In this document: positions 16,418 to 24,502 of the stretch, one piece after another | Layout: each line of letters starts with the position of its first letter | Numbering within the stretch: position 1 is the stretch's first letter | Origin: a virus | IMG/VR virus record: IMGVR_UViG_3300035698_022155 | Coordinates: 1-27,361 of that record | Reading direction: 5' to 3' (one strand) | DNA length: 27,361 nucleotides | Notes under the pieces: model-generated | Told to the model about the DNA's origin: nothing | The model's database searches: none | The model's input: only the letters and a program-made list of their open reading frames with translations | Translations under genes and position numbers: made by a program

Positions 16418-18108
16418 TAGATATTTCTCCTTCTTGGTCTTTTTATATTAACTCTACTAGATGATTTTTTCTCATTGTGTTTAAATGTTACGCGTTTTAG
16501 CATATTAGTTAATTTTTCTTCAGCTTTTGTTTTATCTTTATCATTAAACATTCCCCTTCCCTCTACACCCACGGGAACAACCTGCGCTACAACGCGCTTT
16601 GTTTTAGCGTGAGGTCTTTCTCTAGTTAATGCACTAGTTAATACTGTTACTGCTAACAATGCTAAAAATGTTGCATCTAATTCATGGTCCTGTGTGTTAC
16701 ATTCATAAGATGGATTATTTGTTCCTCTCGAAATCTTTTTAACTCTATATCCTCTCATCGCGCCGGCAACTTGATTCTGCTCGTCTTCAGTTTTAGGCAT
16801 ATTAAATAAACTCTTCTCTAAGAACGATGCGCAATTGTTTACCATAAAAGATTTAGCTGGTTTAGTTATTATTTTATTAGTATACGGATGATACATTTCT
16901 ATCTTTCCACCAAACTCTATTTCTCGTAGTATGCTTCCAAAATAATCATCGTTTGATTCTTCAGCATGTTTATATAACAATTCACCTTGTACCGTTCCAA
17001 AACCATGATCTAAAAATATTCCCTTCAATGGAACATCTTCATATAATTCTATTATTCTATCTACGGCACCTAACTGTGTATATTTAGTTTTTTCTATTCT
17101 ATCTTTTTTCCAAAGCATGACTTTATTTGTTTTTGGGTTTCTTTCAACTATTACTATACTTACGCCAAACAACTCATTCCAATCCACACCCATATAATAT
17201 TCCAATCTTCTATTTACAGTCAATCCTTCATACGTATAATCTTTTAATGCTCCATCAACATACTTAGTTAAGAATACACCTTCTTGCTCTTCTCCAAAAT
17301 TTGCCATATATTCTCTGTTAAACTTTGATTCTGTTTGTGATAACTTCCTGGCCGTTCTTTCTGCTCTATCGTCCCAACCAGGTATATCTGTACAAGGCAC
17401 ATAAAATTCTTCTATATGTTCACCAAAATCGTTTTCCTTTATACCTTGCGCCGCCATAGACATTTCCCAAAAAAGACTGTGTGTCCCGGAAGGCGTAGAG
17501 CTTATAATGAGCTGACATTTCCTATTGTTAACAAATATTGGCATTAGAACTTCACGTATTATCTCGTCTACACCGAAATCTATTTCATCTAGTATTATTA
17601 GATCTGCTCCCAGCGAACGTATATTAGAACCTTTAGTTGCTGATGTTCCACCTGCCGGCATACCAATTATAGATGACCCATTTTTAAACTTTAAAGTGTG
17701 TGGCTGCTGTATATCCTGTATAGGTTTAATATAAGTGTCTTGCATCATAGTTCTTAGCGTTCTAAATATTAATCTCACCTGACTATCGAACGGTGACACT
17801 ATGAGTACTCTAAAATTTGACTTTGTAAATGCGTGCCACAATATTTCTGCTGCCATGGCAATGGTTTTTCCCGCACGTCTAGAACATCTATACACTTTCC
17901 ATCTTCTATCATAATATTCAAAATTATCGGCGTTCAAACATGCAACCGGTTGAAAAGTTACCATATCTTTCTGATACTTTCTAAATGTAAATCTTTCTTT
18001 TGGTGTTATAGGATTTCTTAGAGTTGCTTCAGCCCACCTTATAGGGTCCTGTAATATCGATAGTTCTTTGCGCTCAGACGCTGTTAATGCTTTAAGTACT
18101 TCACTCAT
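16417..18108 (-). CDS. terL: Terminase large subunit (packaging ATPase and nuclease)
   Basis: 563 residues. This is the motor that pumps DNA into the prohead and cuts concatemers. ATPase motifs are Walker A CSRRAGKT (75-82), Walker B LIILDEID (170-177) and the coupling motif SSTPSG (203-208). RNase H-like nuclease motifs follow: YYMGVDWNELFG with Asp309, GIFLDHGFG with Asp367, and NTQDHELDATFLALLA with Asp474/Asp478. All expected acidic residues are present and, unlike two nearby genes, no intein interrupts it. Its start overlaps the previous stop, and its stop overlaps the next start (TAATG both times), so it is translationally coupled in the packaging gene block. Confidence 0.95.
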   Translation of the reverse strand: MSEVLKALTASERKELSILQDPIRWAEATLRNPITPKERFTFRKYQKDMVTFQPVACLNADNFEYYDRRWKVYRCSRRAGKTIAMAAEILWHAFTKSNFRVLIVSPFDSQVRLIFRTLRTMMQDTYIKPIQDIQQPHTLKFKNGSSIIGMPAGGTSATKGSNIRSLGADLIILDEIDFGVDEIIREVLMPIFVNNRKCQLIISSTPSGTHSLFWEMSMAAQGIKENDFGEHIEEFYVPCTDIPGWDDRAERTARKLSQTESKFNREYMANFGEEQEGVFLTKYVDGALKDYTYEGLTVNRRLEYYMGVDWNELFGVSIVIVERNPKTNKVMLWKKDRIEKTKYTQLGAVDRIIELYEDVPLKGIFLDHGFGTVQGELLYKHAEESNDDYFGSILREIEFGGKIEMYHPYTNKIITKPAKSFMVNNCASFLEKSLFNMPKTEDEQNQVAGAMRGYRVKKISRGTNNPSYECNTQDHELDATFLALLAVTVLTSALTRERPHAKTKRVVAQVVPVGVEGRGMFNDKDKTKAEEKLTNMLKRVTFKHNEKKSSSRVNIKRPRRRNI

Positions 18109-18968
18109 TAACCAATTAAAGCAGCATAATTGGCTGCTTCTGTCCCCAAACCACGTCTTCCACCTAAATGTGTTCTCTGTAGCATTTGAACAGCTCTTTG
18201 TCTTTCTGTGGCGGCAGATTGTGTTCTAAATCCTGCACCAAGTGTTCCACCAAACTCTAATGATCTAATTTGTTCTGATTGAGCAGAGGCATAATCAACT
18301 GCTGATACAGCAGCCTTAAACGCTAAAGATGATACGTGACCAATACTACTTCCTATCATATATCCTGTTGCTATTGGTGATAATATTGAACCTAATCGTG
18401 ATAAATTAAGAGTAAGTTCTATTGCTTTCCTTGGCCCAGCCTTTCCCATACTAGCCATGACTTTTGCTATAGTTCCTCCACTATGCGACTTGTGTAGTTT
18501 TCCTATAACCGTGTCTAAAATATCATCTATCGCGCCAGGACCATTCTTAACCCATCTCTTATTTCGTATCGCCGCTGTCATTTCCTTTGTAAAATCCCTA
18601 TAAAAACCTGGATTTCCTGTGCCTATAGCGCCTTCTATTGCATTAGATATACTAAAAGCTCCCATGCCACCAACATCAAATCCCGCGCCAAGGGCACCAG
18701 GTATTACTTTATTGGCTAACCATGAAGACATCGTTGAGCCTATAGGAAATTTCCTAGATATTTTTCTAATTAATCCTTGCCCTACAAATGATGGTAATGA
18801 ATATGGGAATATTGCTAAACTTCCTGTTTTAGCCATATGACCAGCAGCATACATCGATCCCATAGGACTGAAATACCATTTTATGGTACTAAGTGGATTT
18901 TCAAATAGAAGTGATCCTACTCCACCTCTGTTCTCTATTTGTCTTCGTGCGCTATTTTGTGTGTCCAT
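18108..18968 (-). CDS. Small Gly/Ala-rich virion-region protein upstream of terminase
   Basis: 286 residues, basic, rich in Gly, Ala, Ser and Ile, with several amphipathic or weakly hydrophobic segments (AIFPYSLPSFVGQGLIRKIS, ILSPIATGYMIGSSIGHVSS). The C-terminal part (GTLGAGFRTQSAATERQRAV, then RTHLGGRRGLGTEAANYAAL) is basic and low-complexity. It is coupled by TAATG overlaps to both neighbours. It forms a block with the 69-, 223- and 153-residue proteins to its right, which share this composition. Such proteins could be internal virion proteins ejected with the DNA, or peptides lining the head. No family recognised. Confidence 0.45.
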   Translation of the reverse strand: MDTQNSARRQIENRGGVGSLLFENPLSTIKWYFSPMGSMYAAGHMAKTGSLAIFPYSLPSFVGQGLIRKISRKFPIGSTMSSWLANKVIPGALGAGFDVGGMGAFSISNAIEGAIGTGNPGFYRDFTKEMTAAIRNKRWVKNGPGAIDDILDTVIGKLHKSHSGGTIAKVMASMGKAGPRKAIELTLNLSRLGSILSPIATGYMIGSSIGHVSSLAFKAAVSAVDYASAQSEQIRSLEFGGTLGAGFRTQSAATERQRAVQMLQRTHLGGRRGLGTEAANYAALIG

Positions 18969-20464
18969 TATATTGTGGATGAATGTCTCATATCGTGTAG
19001 ACTCAGAGATAGTCCCTCAGTTGATAAATGATTACTAGGCATTCCTGAATTATGTGAAATAATACCATTTGCTAATATAAATAAATGATTATCAGATTCA
19101 ACCTCTATATCATAGAAATTTAAACCCGACACATAATTAATATCTTTCACTATTATACTTCTAACATTATTAGATACAAATGATGGTACCGTTTTAAATA
19201 CTTGTGATCTTACTAATGATTTTCTTATTTCATACTTTGTTGCTTCATATTCTTTACTTAATTTTTTATTACTTATAATTCTAGGATATCTTCTACATAT
19301 CCACCCGAGTAATAAACATACTAGGTTAAATTGTTTTTCTAATTTACTATTTCTAGCTAAACCAATTAACCATCTATTATTATCATCTTCATAATACCCA
19401 TCACCATTTAAAAATGCGTTCATCATCTCTGTCAACCAATCTACACCATATGAAAAACATTCATTTTTCAAACACTTAGTATGAACATTTTTACCACCAA
19501 TAAATCTCTCAATTAAAGACTGTGTTAACCTAGAACCGTATACCCGTACTACCAAAGTGTTACCTATTCCTGCAATATGTTTGCTCCCAGAAATACCATA
19601 TTTTTCTTTAAAAAAATTAAGTAATTTGTCAGCAACATGCTCCTCATTAATATTCAATGTAAATTGGATCCCATCTTCAGTATAACAACCTTCAGCTAAA
19701 TACCAACCAATTATATATGCCCAATCAATTCCAAAATATTCGGGCGTATTTACACTTTTATTTTCAATAGTTGCGACACTACAAATAACATCGTTAACTT
19801 TAATATATTGGGCTTCTTTTAATTCATGGGTATTTTCTGTAGCAATTAATAAGCGATGATTTTTACTACATGTCACCGTACAACCATTATCGCCAATTAT
19901 TTGAATGCCATCCTTTTTTTCAGTTTTCCATACATTTTTGATATCCACCCAAATCGTATTGCCGGACTCATCAATTGATGGTATTTGAGCATCCATATTT
20001 TTTATTCGTGCTAATTCTCGAAGTTCCATAAACTTTAACTTTCCATGAGTATAACAATATATTGATGATGAACCAACCAAACATTTCTTTGACCAACTTA
20101 TCATTCCTGATCCAGCACCTATCCCTCTTTCCTGAGTTGCGGCCTCTGGTGACAACCATGACATAGTGTTAAATATACTTTTACTTAAAGCGTAAGCACC
20201 TACAGCTATTCCTAAACCTACTGCACCGTATCTTACTCTTTTAGGTGTAAGTGTCGCATTTAAAAACCTACTCATCTTTCCGGAAAATGCTGATCTGGAG
20301 GCACTACGTATTCCTCTAAATGCATTTGCAAAACCTTTTACGTTAAGATTCTGCTGCTGAACATATCCTCTTGGTGCTCCTGGTTTATTAGGGAGCCTAG
20401 CGTATTGATTTATAAACTTCCTAGTTTTTGGTAAATATGATCTACCTCTGCTTAATGTTGGCAT
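18968..20464 (-). CDS. Small basic protein (153-residue mature form) interrupted by a LAGLIDADG intein
   Basis: The precursor is 498 residues from an ATG at 20464. I prefer this over a longer TTG reading because GGAGG lies 6 nt upstream and the ATG follows the previous stop by 1 nt. Residues 1-127 and the last 26 residues are host protein; residues 128-472 are the intein. Predicted splicing (…ISWSKK joined to SGMPSNHLST…) gives 153 residues with a basic N-terminus, a Gly/Ala-rich possible membrane helix (RYGAVGLGIAVGAYALSK) and a GLSLSLHDMRHSSTI end. It belongs to the block of small basic proteins before terminase. Function unknown, possibly an internal virion protein. Confidence 0.7.
   Translation of the reverse strand: MPTLSRGRSYLPKTRKFINQYARLPNKPGAPRGYVQQQNLNVKGFANAFRGIRSASRSAFSGKMSRFLNATLTPKRVRYGAVGLGIAVGAYALSKSIFNTMSWLSPEAATQERGIGAGSGMISWSKKCLVGSSSIYCYTHGKLKFMELRELARIKNMDAQIPSIDESGNTIWVDIKNVWKTEKKDGIQIIGDNGCTVTCSKNHRLLIATENTHELKEAQYIKVNDVICSVATIENKSVNTPEYFGIDWAYIIGWYLAEGCYTEDGIQFTLNINEEHVADKLLNFFKEKYGISGSKHIAGIGNTLVVRVYGSRLTQSLIERFIGGKNVHTKCLKNECFSYGVDWLTEMMNAFLNGDGYYEDDNNRWLIGLARNSKLEKQFNLVCLLLGWICRRYPRIISNKKLSKEYEATKYEIRKSLVRSQVFKTVPSFVSNNVRSIIVKDINYVSGLNFYDIEVESDNHLFILANGIISHNSGMPSNHLSTEGLSLSLHDMRHSSTI
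19049..20083 (-). mobile_element. Intein with LAGLIDADG homing endonuclease (345 residues)
   Basis: The intein starts with Cys (after WSKK) and ends in GIISHN before Ser, so all splice-junction residues are canonical: Cys1, terminal His-Asn, +1 Ser. Block B is SKNH within TCSKNHRLL; block F is FYDIEVESDNHLFI. The centre has two LAGLIDADG-type helices, YIIGWYLAEGCY (with Glu) and MMNAFLNGDGYY (with Asp), about 90 residues apart as in two-repeat homing endonucleases. Splicing and nuclease activity both look intact. Confidence 0.9.
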
Positions 20465-20465
20465 A

Positions 20466-21137
20466 TTATACCTCCGTTCCTGATCTATACATTCTTCTGG
20501 CGTTTCCTCTTGCAAATCTATATGTTGCTGAAGTTACGCCAAAACTTGCTACAGTTGGTGCAGCTAAAACTGCTAAATTAGATGCTAACCTTGGACCTTC
20601 CAATAACGCTTTACTACCTTCGGCCAAACCTATTGTCTCCATAGCTCTATCGCGTCCGGACATAATAGCACCCTGTATTCTTCCAACAACATGATCATTG
20701 TTCTTAGGTATAAATTTTCCTAAAGTTGCCTTTATTGCATCAGAAGTCTCATTTGCCTTCCAATCATATTTACTAGATCTGTATAAAAGATCGCCTACCC
20801 TTTGGCGCACATCTGCTGTGCGTTTAGCTAAAGCGTATCCTAGCTTATCAGTCTTGTTTATTCCTATGTTTGGCAACCTATTTAAAAGTTTACCTTCCTC
20901 CCCAGGGATAGCGCCGGCAACTTGTTTAACAACATCCCGCATGCCACCAGCAAACATTCCCTTACCGCGATAAGCGGCCGACCGTAGAACGTGCATACTT
21001 CTATGATACGGCAATGCAGCCTTTAAAGTCTTTCCTATCGCTACAGCTGCTTTACCTGGTCCATACCCCGGTACGAGATATCCTAGTGGATTTCCTACCA
21101 ACCCACCCTTACGAAACATACCAAGAAACTTATTCAT
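20466..21137 (-). CDS. Small Gly/Ala-rich basic protein
   Basis: 223 residues, strongly basic, starting MNKFLGMFRKGGLVGNPLGY, with Gly/Pro/Lys-rich N-terminus (VPGYGPGKAAVAIGKTLKAA) and an Ala/Val-rich, possibly membrane-interacting C-terminus (ASNLAVLAAPTVASFGVTSA) followed by RFARGNARRMYRSG. The start overlaps the 69-residue gene's stop (TAATG); its stop is 1 nt before the intein-bearing gene. Composition and position match the neighbouring small proteins, suggesting a common role such as internal head or ejection proteins. No family recognised. Confidence 0.45.
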   Translation of the reverse strand: MNKFLGMFRKGGLVGNPLGYLVPGYGPGKAAVAIGKTLKAALPYHRSMHVLRSAAYRGKGMFAGGMRDVVKQVAGAIPGEEGKLLNRLPNIGINKTDKLGYALAKRTADVRQRVGDLLYRSSKYDWKANETSDAIKATLGKFIPKNNDHVVGRIQGAIMSGRDRAMETIGLAEGSKALLEGPRLASNLAVLAAPTVASFGVTSATYRFARGNARRMYRSGTEV

Positions 21138-21346
21138 TAAATTTCGCCTTGAATTTTCATCTTAGAATATTTATTCGCAGTATCTGCTAATCTAAGACCA
21201 AGTCCGCGAGTGGCTTTCAGCCCTACGCTCTTTCTAACTCTACCCATACCAAGTTTTCTAATAAAATCTAATTTCTTTAACATATTACTATTCATTAACC
21301 CTATCGGTTTCAGGGCCTTCAATAAATTAGGATTTCGTAACAACAT
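21137..21346 (-). CDS. Small basic protein (69 residues)
   Basis: 69 residues, about one quarter Lys/Arg (LKKLDFIRKLGMGRVRKSVG, KATRGLGLRL). GAGGAG lies a few nt upstream inside the end of the preceding gene, which it overlaps by 20 nt; it is coupled to the next gene by TAATG. It may bind nucleic acid or a membrane. Function unknown. Confidence 0.5.
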   Translation of the reverse strand: MLLRNPNLLKALKPIGLMNSNMLKKLDFIRKLGMGRVRKSVGLKATRGLGLRLADTANKYSKMKIQGEI

Positions 21347-23942
21347 CTGATATCTCCTCTACGTCTATAACTCTAGTGTCTTCGGCATGCTCTTTTTCTA
21401 ACTGAGCCGCGCGCTCACGTAATGAAGCAGCGTACTCATCCGGAGTAGCTCCAACATCCTTAAGAAATTTAGCCTTTGCTTCTCTTGTTGCTATCATCTC
21501 TTTAAGAACCTTACTCCTACGATTAGTCAAAGTCTGCTTAACTGATATTGCCAAATTAACTATTGTTTGTGTTATTGGGTTTCCACCATCATCTATTCCT
21601 ACAAACACTTCCTGAGTGAGCCCATCTTGGGCCAGCATATTGCTAGCCCGGTTGTTTACTAGATCAAGCTCTATTAATTCGATTATCAGCATTCTATCTA
21701 CTCTATCGCTCCAATCGACGTCCATGGAGTCAATATATTCGTCTTTCCATTTATTTACTAGAAATAATTCGACCGGGCAGTTGTGTGTAACGATTCCGCC
21801 CGCAATATAAGTTTTATATTTATCAACATCTAAAGAATAAACAATACCATCATAATCTTCATATTTTATATTACATTCTTCCCAATAATTTTTCTCATAT
21901 GATAAAAAACCATATTTTGTTTTTTTTCGTTTTCCTGAAAAAATAGGTACATCCATAACTCCAGGTAAAATGTTACATGTTCTTATATACATGGGCCACT
22001 TAACATATGGTCCTATTTCAGGTGTGTCATCAGAAAATCCTCCTCTTCTCCATATTGGATAAGCTTCAGATAACCCTAATGATTCCAATAATTCTTTATA
22101 AAAATTAGCAGGTTTTTTAAGACGGTTATGATGCGCATTTATCTGTTCTTGTGTCGCCCATTTATAAATACCATTATAAACAGTTTTTTGTCTATCTAAA
22201 CAATTAGCAAATGATAAACGACTTACCTGAAATTTTAAGGAATAATACTCCTCATCCAAATAAGCTTCCGTATTGGTATCATAAATACCTAATATCCACA
22301 TTTTATCTGCTTCCTCTTTAACAGCTCTCTGTGTAAAATTCATATAAAGTTTATGTTTACTACCACTTTTTTTATATTTTGATATTAATTTACTTTTACC
22401 AATTCTCCAATAATCACCCTTTCTCATTAAATAAACACAAAACTTACCAACAGCTTTATCATTAAATTTTGCAACAGAAATATGATCGTATGTAACTTTA
22501 TGTTTATAGCCATTAGCAGTAGATAACTCAATTATATTACCTTTAAAAGATCTTTTACCTATCTTAAAATTATAACCGACTTTTTTCTTATTTCTAAATA
22601 CTTGATGTTTTCTTTCCCATACTACTAAAGTGTGAATATTTTCATCAAGCTCTTCGATGTTAACATATCCATATTTTTCAGTATAAATTTTTTCGCCCGG
22701 AGGATGGCATATTTTTCCTACCGGCGCCTTATCTAATTCCTCAAGCGGACACTTTTTAGACATAACACAATTATGAGTAACAATATCATTAGACACATAT
22801 GTTCCATATTTATCAACATCCAGACTATAAACTATTCCATCATAATCACGAAAACTTGTTTTAACTTTTTTCCATGTTGGTCTAATACCACATTTTTTCT
22901 TACCAATAGTTCCATCTTTTCTTTTATAATCCCTAACCACTACCTCACCCGGCATAGTAGGAATACTCATACAGTCACTCAATACATTGCAAGCTCTTAT
23001 TATCAAAACATTTTTATAGCCAAGTTTATCGAAATTCTTTTCTTTTCCAGAAAACTTACATATTACAGATTTATCCTTATGTCTTGACCAAAATGGATAA
23101 TTAATATCAAGACCAAACTGATAAAGTTTTTTCGCATAATAATCTCTCGGTTTATATAAACTCTGATGATGAGCATCAAGTTGTTCCTGTGTTACCCATC
23201 TATATAAACCTTTAGATTTACCAACTTGTCCTCTATGTGGAACAACAAAACAAGCTTTTGGTGTGCCCCATTCTGCCGAGTAAAATTCCTCACCCAACAA
23301 TGCCTCTGTGTTAGTATCATAAATACCTAAAATCCATAATCTATCGGCTTTTTCGCCAAATACTCTTGAAGATGGAACAAATGTTCCACCATATTTTTCA
23401 GAATTCCGAAAAAGTTGTGTTTTTCCTATTCTAAAAAAATCATCTTTTTGCATAAGATATACAACAAATTTTCCCTTAGCGCACTCATTCCATTTTGCTA
23501 CAACAAAATGATTATTGGTGCATTCATATGATTGTTTATTAGACTTCAACTGAAACATTTTTCCATGATAATTTCTACTGGTTTTTGTAAAAACGTATCC
23601 TTGATTGTTAGTTCCAGGTTTACCTGAACGAACAACATGATTATTTAAATCATATGTTGATAATCTATGAGTATCGCTATTAAGTTCTTCAATCGATATC
23701 TTACCATGAGAAACAGTATCAATCATAGTTCCCGGTGGTTGACACTCGTCAGCATGACAAACCATAGGTGCATTATAAGTCTCACTTAAAATATTACGCT
23801 TAAGACTCGTTTTAAGACGAGATATCTCTTTATCTGTCAACGCTAGGCTCTGCTTAGTATCATCATCCATCTGACCTATGATACCGGCTAAGTCATTATC
23901 GGTTATGTCTACTAGCGCTGTAGTTTTTATTTCTTCTTCCAT
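21327..23942 (-). CDS. Four-cysteine protein (possible small terminase) interrupted by two inteins
   Basis: The precursor is 871 residues from an ATG at 23942, chosen because it follows the stop of a 28-codon ORF by 1 nt; a GTG 30 nt upstream is the alternative. Inteins occupy residues 67-391 and 412-721. Splicing leaves 236 residues with the cluster C-x4-C-x5-C-x13-C (CHADECVMSKKCPLEELD, then APVGKICPVE), likely a zinc or iron site. After it come an acidic helical middle and TNRRSKVLKEMIATREAKAK near the end. A CPL…P.GK.CP.E pattern before the large terminase is, from memory, seen in other phages in the small-terminase position. That role is inferred; the extein boundaries are well supported. 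Confidence 0.65.
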   Translation of the reverse strand: MEEEIKTTALVDITDNDLAGIIGQMDDDTKQSLALTDKEISRLKTSLKRNILSETYNAPMVCHADECQPPGTMIDTVSHGKISIEELNSDTHRLSTYDLNNHVVRSGKPGTNNQGYVFTKTSRNYHGKMFQLKSNKQSYECTNNHFVVAKWNECAKGKFVVYLMQKDDFFRIGKTQLFRNSEKYGGTFVPSSRVFGEKADRLWILGIYDTNTEALLGEEFYSAEWGTPKACFVVPHRGQVGKSKGLYRWVTQEQLDAHHQSLYKPRDYYAKKLYQFGLDINYPFWSRHKDKSVICKFSGKEKNFDKLGYKNVLIIRACNVLSDCMSIPTMPGEVVVRDYKRKDGTIGKKKCGIRPTWKKVKTSFRDYDGIVYSLDVDKYGTYVSNDIVTHNCVMSKKCPLEELDKAPVGKICHPPGEKIYTEKYGYVNIEELDENIHTLVVWERKHQVFRNKKKVGYNFKIGKRSFKGNIIELSTANGYKHKVTYDHISVAKFNDKAVGKFCVYLMRKGDYWRIGKSKLISKYKKSGSKHKLYMNFTQRAVKEEADKMWILGIYDTNTEAYLDEEYYSLKFQVSRLSFANCLDRQKTVYNGIYKWATQEQINAHHNRLKKPANFYKELLESLGLSEAYPIWRRGGFSDDTPEIGPYVKWPMYIRTCNILPGVMDVPIFSGKRKKTKYGFLSYEKNYWEECNIKYEDYDGIVYSLDVDKYKTYIAGGIVTHNCPVELFLVNKWKDEYIDSMDVDWSDRVDRMLIIELIELDLVNNRASNMLAQDGLTQEVFVGIDDGGNPITQTIVNLAISVKQTLTNRRSKVLKEMIATREAKAKFLKDVGATPDEYAASLRERAAQLEKEHAEDTRVIDVEEISDVVTKS
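21780..22709 (-). mobile_element. Intein 2 with GIY-YIG-like insert (310 residues)
   Basis: It starts CHPPGEKI after VGKI and ends GGIVTHN before Cys, with block B TYDH and a VYSLDVDKYKTYIAGG block F, so splicing residues are canonical. The insert contains VYLMRKGDYWRIGKSKL, an Arg in FTQRAVKEEAD, and WILGIYDTNTEAYLDEEYYS. These match the order of the GIY, YIG, catalytic Arg and catalytic Glu elements of T5orf172/MUG113-type GIY-YIG nucleases. No LAGLIDADG motif is present. It is clearly a sister of intein 1. Confidence 0.8.
22770..23744 (-). mobile_element. Intein 1 with GIY-YIG-like insert (325 residues)
   Basis: It starts CQPPGTMI after CHADE and ends NDIVTHN before Cys. Block B is TNNH and block F VYSLDVDKYGTYV. 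The insert has VYLMQKDDFFRIGKTQL, Arg in SSRVFGEKAD, and WILGIYDTNTEALLGEEFYS, then a conserved helical tail (WVTQEQLDAHHQSLYKPRDY). The same segments in the same order occur in intein 2, but only about half the residues match by eye, so the duplication is not recent. Confidence 0.8.
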
Positions 23943-23943
23943 A

Positions 23944-24030
23944 TTAGCATCCGCCTCTGCGTCTGCCTCCACGTTTTATACTTGGCCTTGGTGATCTTTC
24001 TCTTGGTCCTTTTCCGTCTCCGCCTGGCAT
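23944..24030 (-). CDS. 28-residue Gly/Arg-rich peptide
   Basis: An ATG at 24030 has GGAG 9 nt upstream (AAAAGGAGCAATATC). It encodes MPGGDGKGPRERSPRPSIKR followed by GGRRRGGC and stops 1 nt before the ATG of the four-cysteine gene, so the two are probably coupled. The MPGGDGKGP opening and terminal Cys recall the small DUF5320-type peptides (MPxGDGTGP…GxC) seen in prokaryotes and phages, but the match is short. It could be a leader whose translation controls the next gene, or a small DNA- or RNA-binding peptide. Confidence 0.5.
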   Translation of the reverse strand: MPGGDGKGPRERSPRPSIKRGGRRRGGC

Positions 24031-24043
24031 GATATTGCTCCTT

Positions 24044-24502
24044 TTAATTATTCTTTTTCAACAACTTTAGTCTTCTTCGCATATAATCTTCTTTCTGATC
24101 ATATCTGAATCTTACTATCTTCCATCCGTTCTCTATCATTATTTTGCTTTTAAGCTTATCGATCTTCTTACTTTTCTCAAAATTCTTTTTAGTTTTATGA
24201 AAATGCTTTATAAATTTAAAATGCTGCTCACCATCGTATTCAACACACAATTTATATTCCGGAACAACAATATCCATTCTATAAAATCTATTAAACTGAA
24301 ATATTGCTTCCTGGAGCGTCTTGCTCTTAAACACTTCCCTGACTATCTTATATAACATCGTCTGGGGCTTACTTACCTTTTTTCCGTATCTCAGAGCTAC
24401 TATGTTATATTTATTATTATGAATGTATCTTTTTCTATCCCTGTGGCAAACATATTGTTTACCTAATCTTCCGCATACCCAACATACATCATTTTTGTTC
24501 AT
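24044..24502 (-). CDS. Vsr-like (EDxHD-type) endonuclease, probable free-standing homing nuclease
   Basis: 152 residues. An N-terminal metal-binding candidate (Cys7, Cys10, Cys19, His20) precedes a PD-(D/E)xK-like core of the Vsr/DUF559 type: YRMDIVVPEYKLCVEYDGEQ (Asp77, Glu88, Asp90, then His94), KKIDKLKSKIMIENGW (Asp115, Lys120) and IVRFRYD. Phages commonly carry such nucleases as free-standing homing endonucleases next to inteins, introns or split genes. It overlaps the upstream helix-turn-helix gene by 14 nt. It could act on an intein-less copy of a neighbouring gene. A DNA-repair or packaging role is less likely but not excluded. Confidence 0.75.
   Translation of the reverse strand: MNKNDVCWVCGRLGKQYVCHRDRKRYIHNNKYNIVALRYGKKVSKPQTMLYKIVREVFKSKTLQEAIFQFNRFYRMDIVVPEYKLCVEYDGEQHFKFIKHFHKTKKNFEKSKKIDKLKSKIMIENGWKIVRFRYDQKEDYMRRRLKLLKKNN

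Noticed and set aside
24489-24502. Programmed frameshift joining the helix-turn-helix and nuclease frames
   Set aside because: The overlap contains only a run of five A and no standard slippery heptamer or evident downstream structure; simple overlap is the easier reading.
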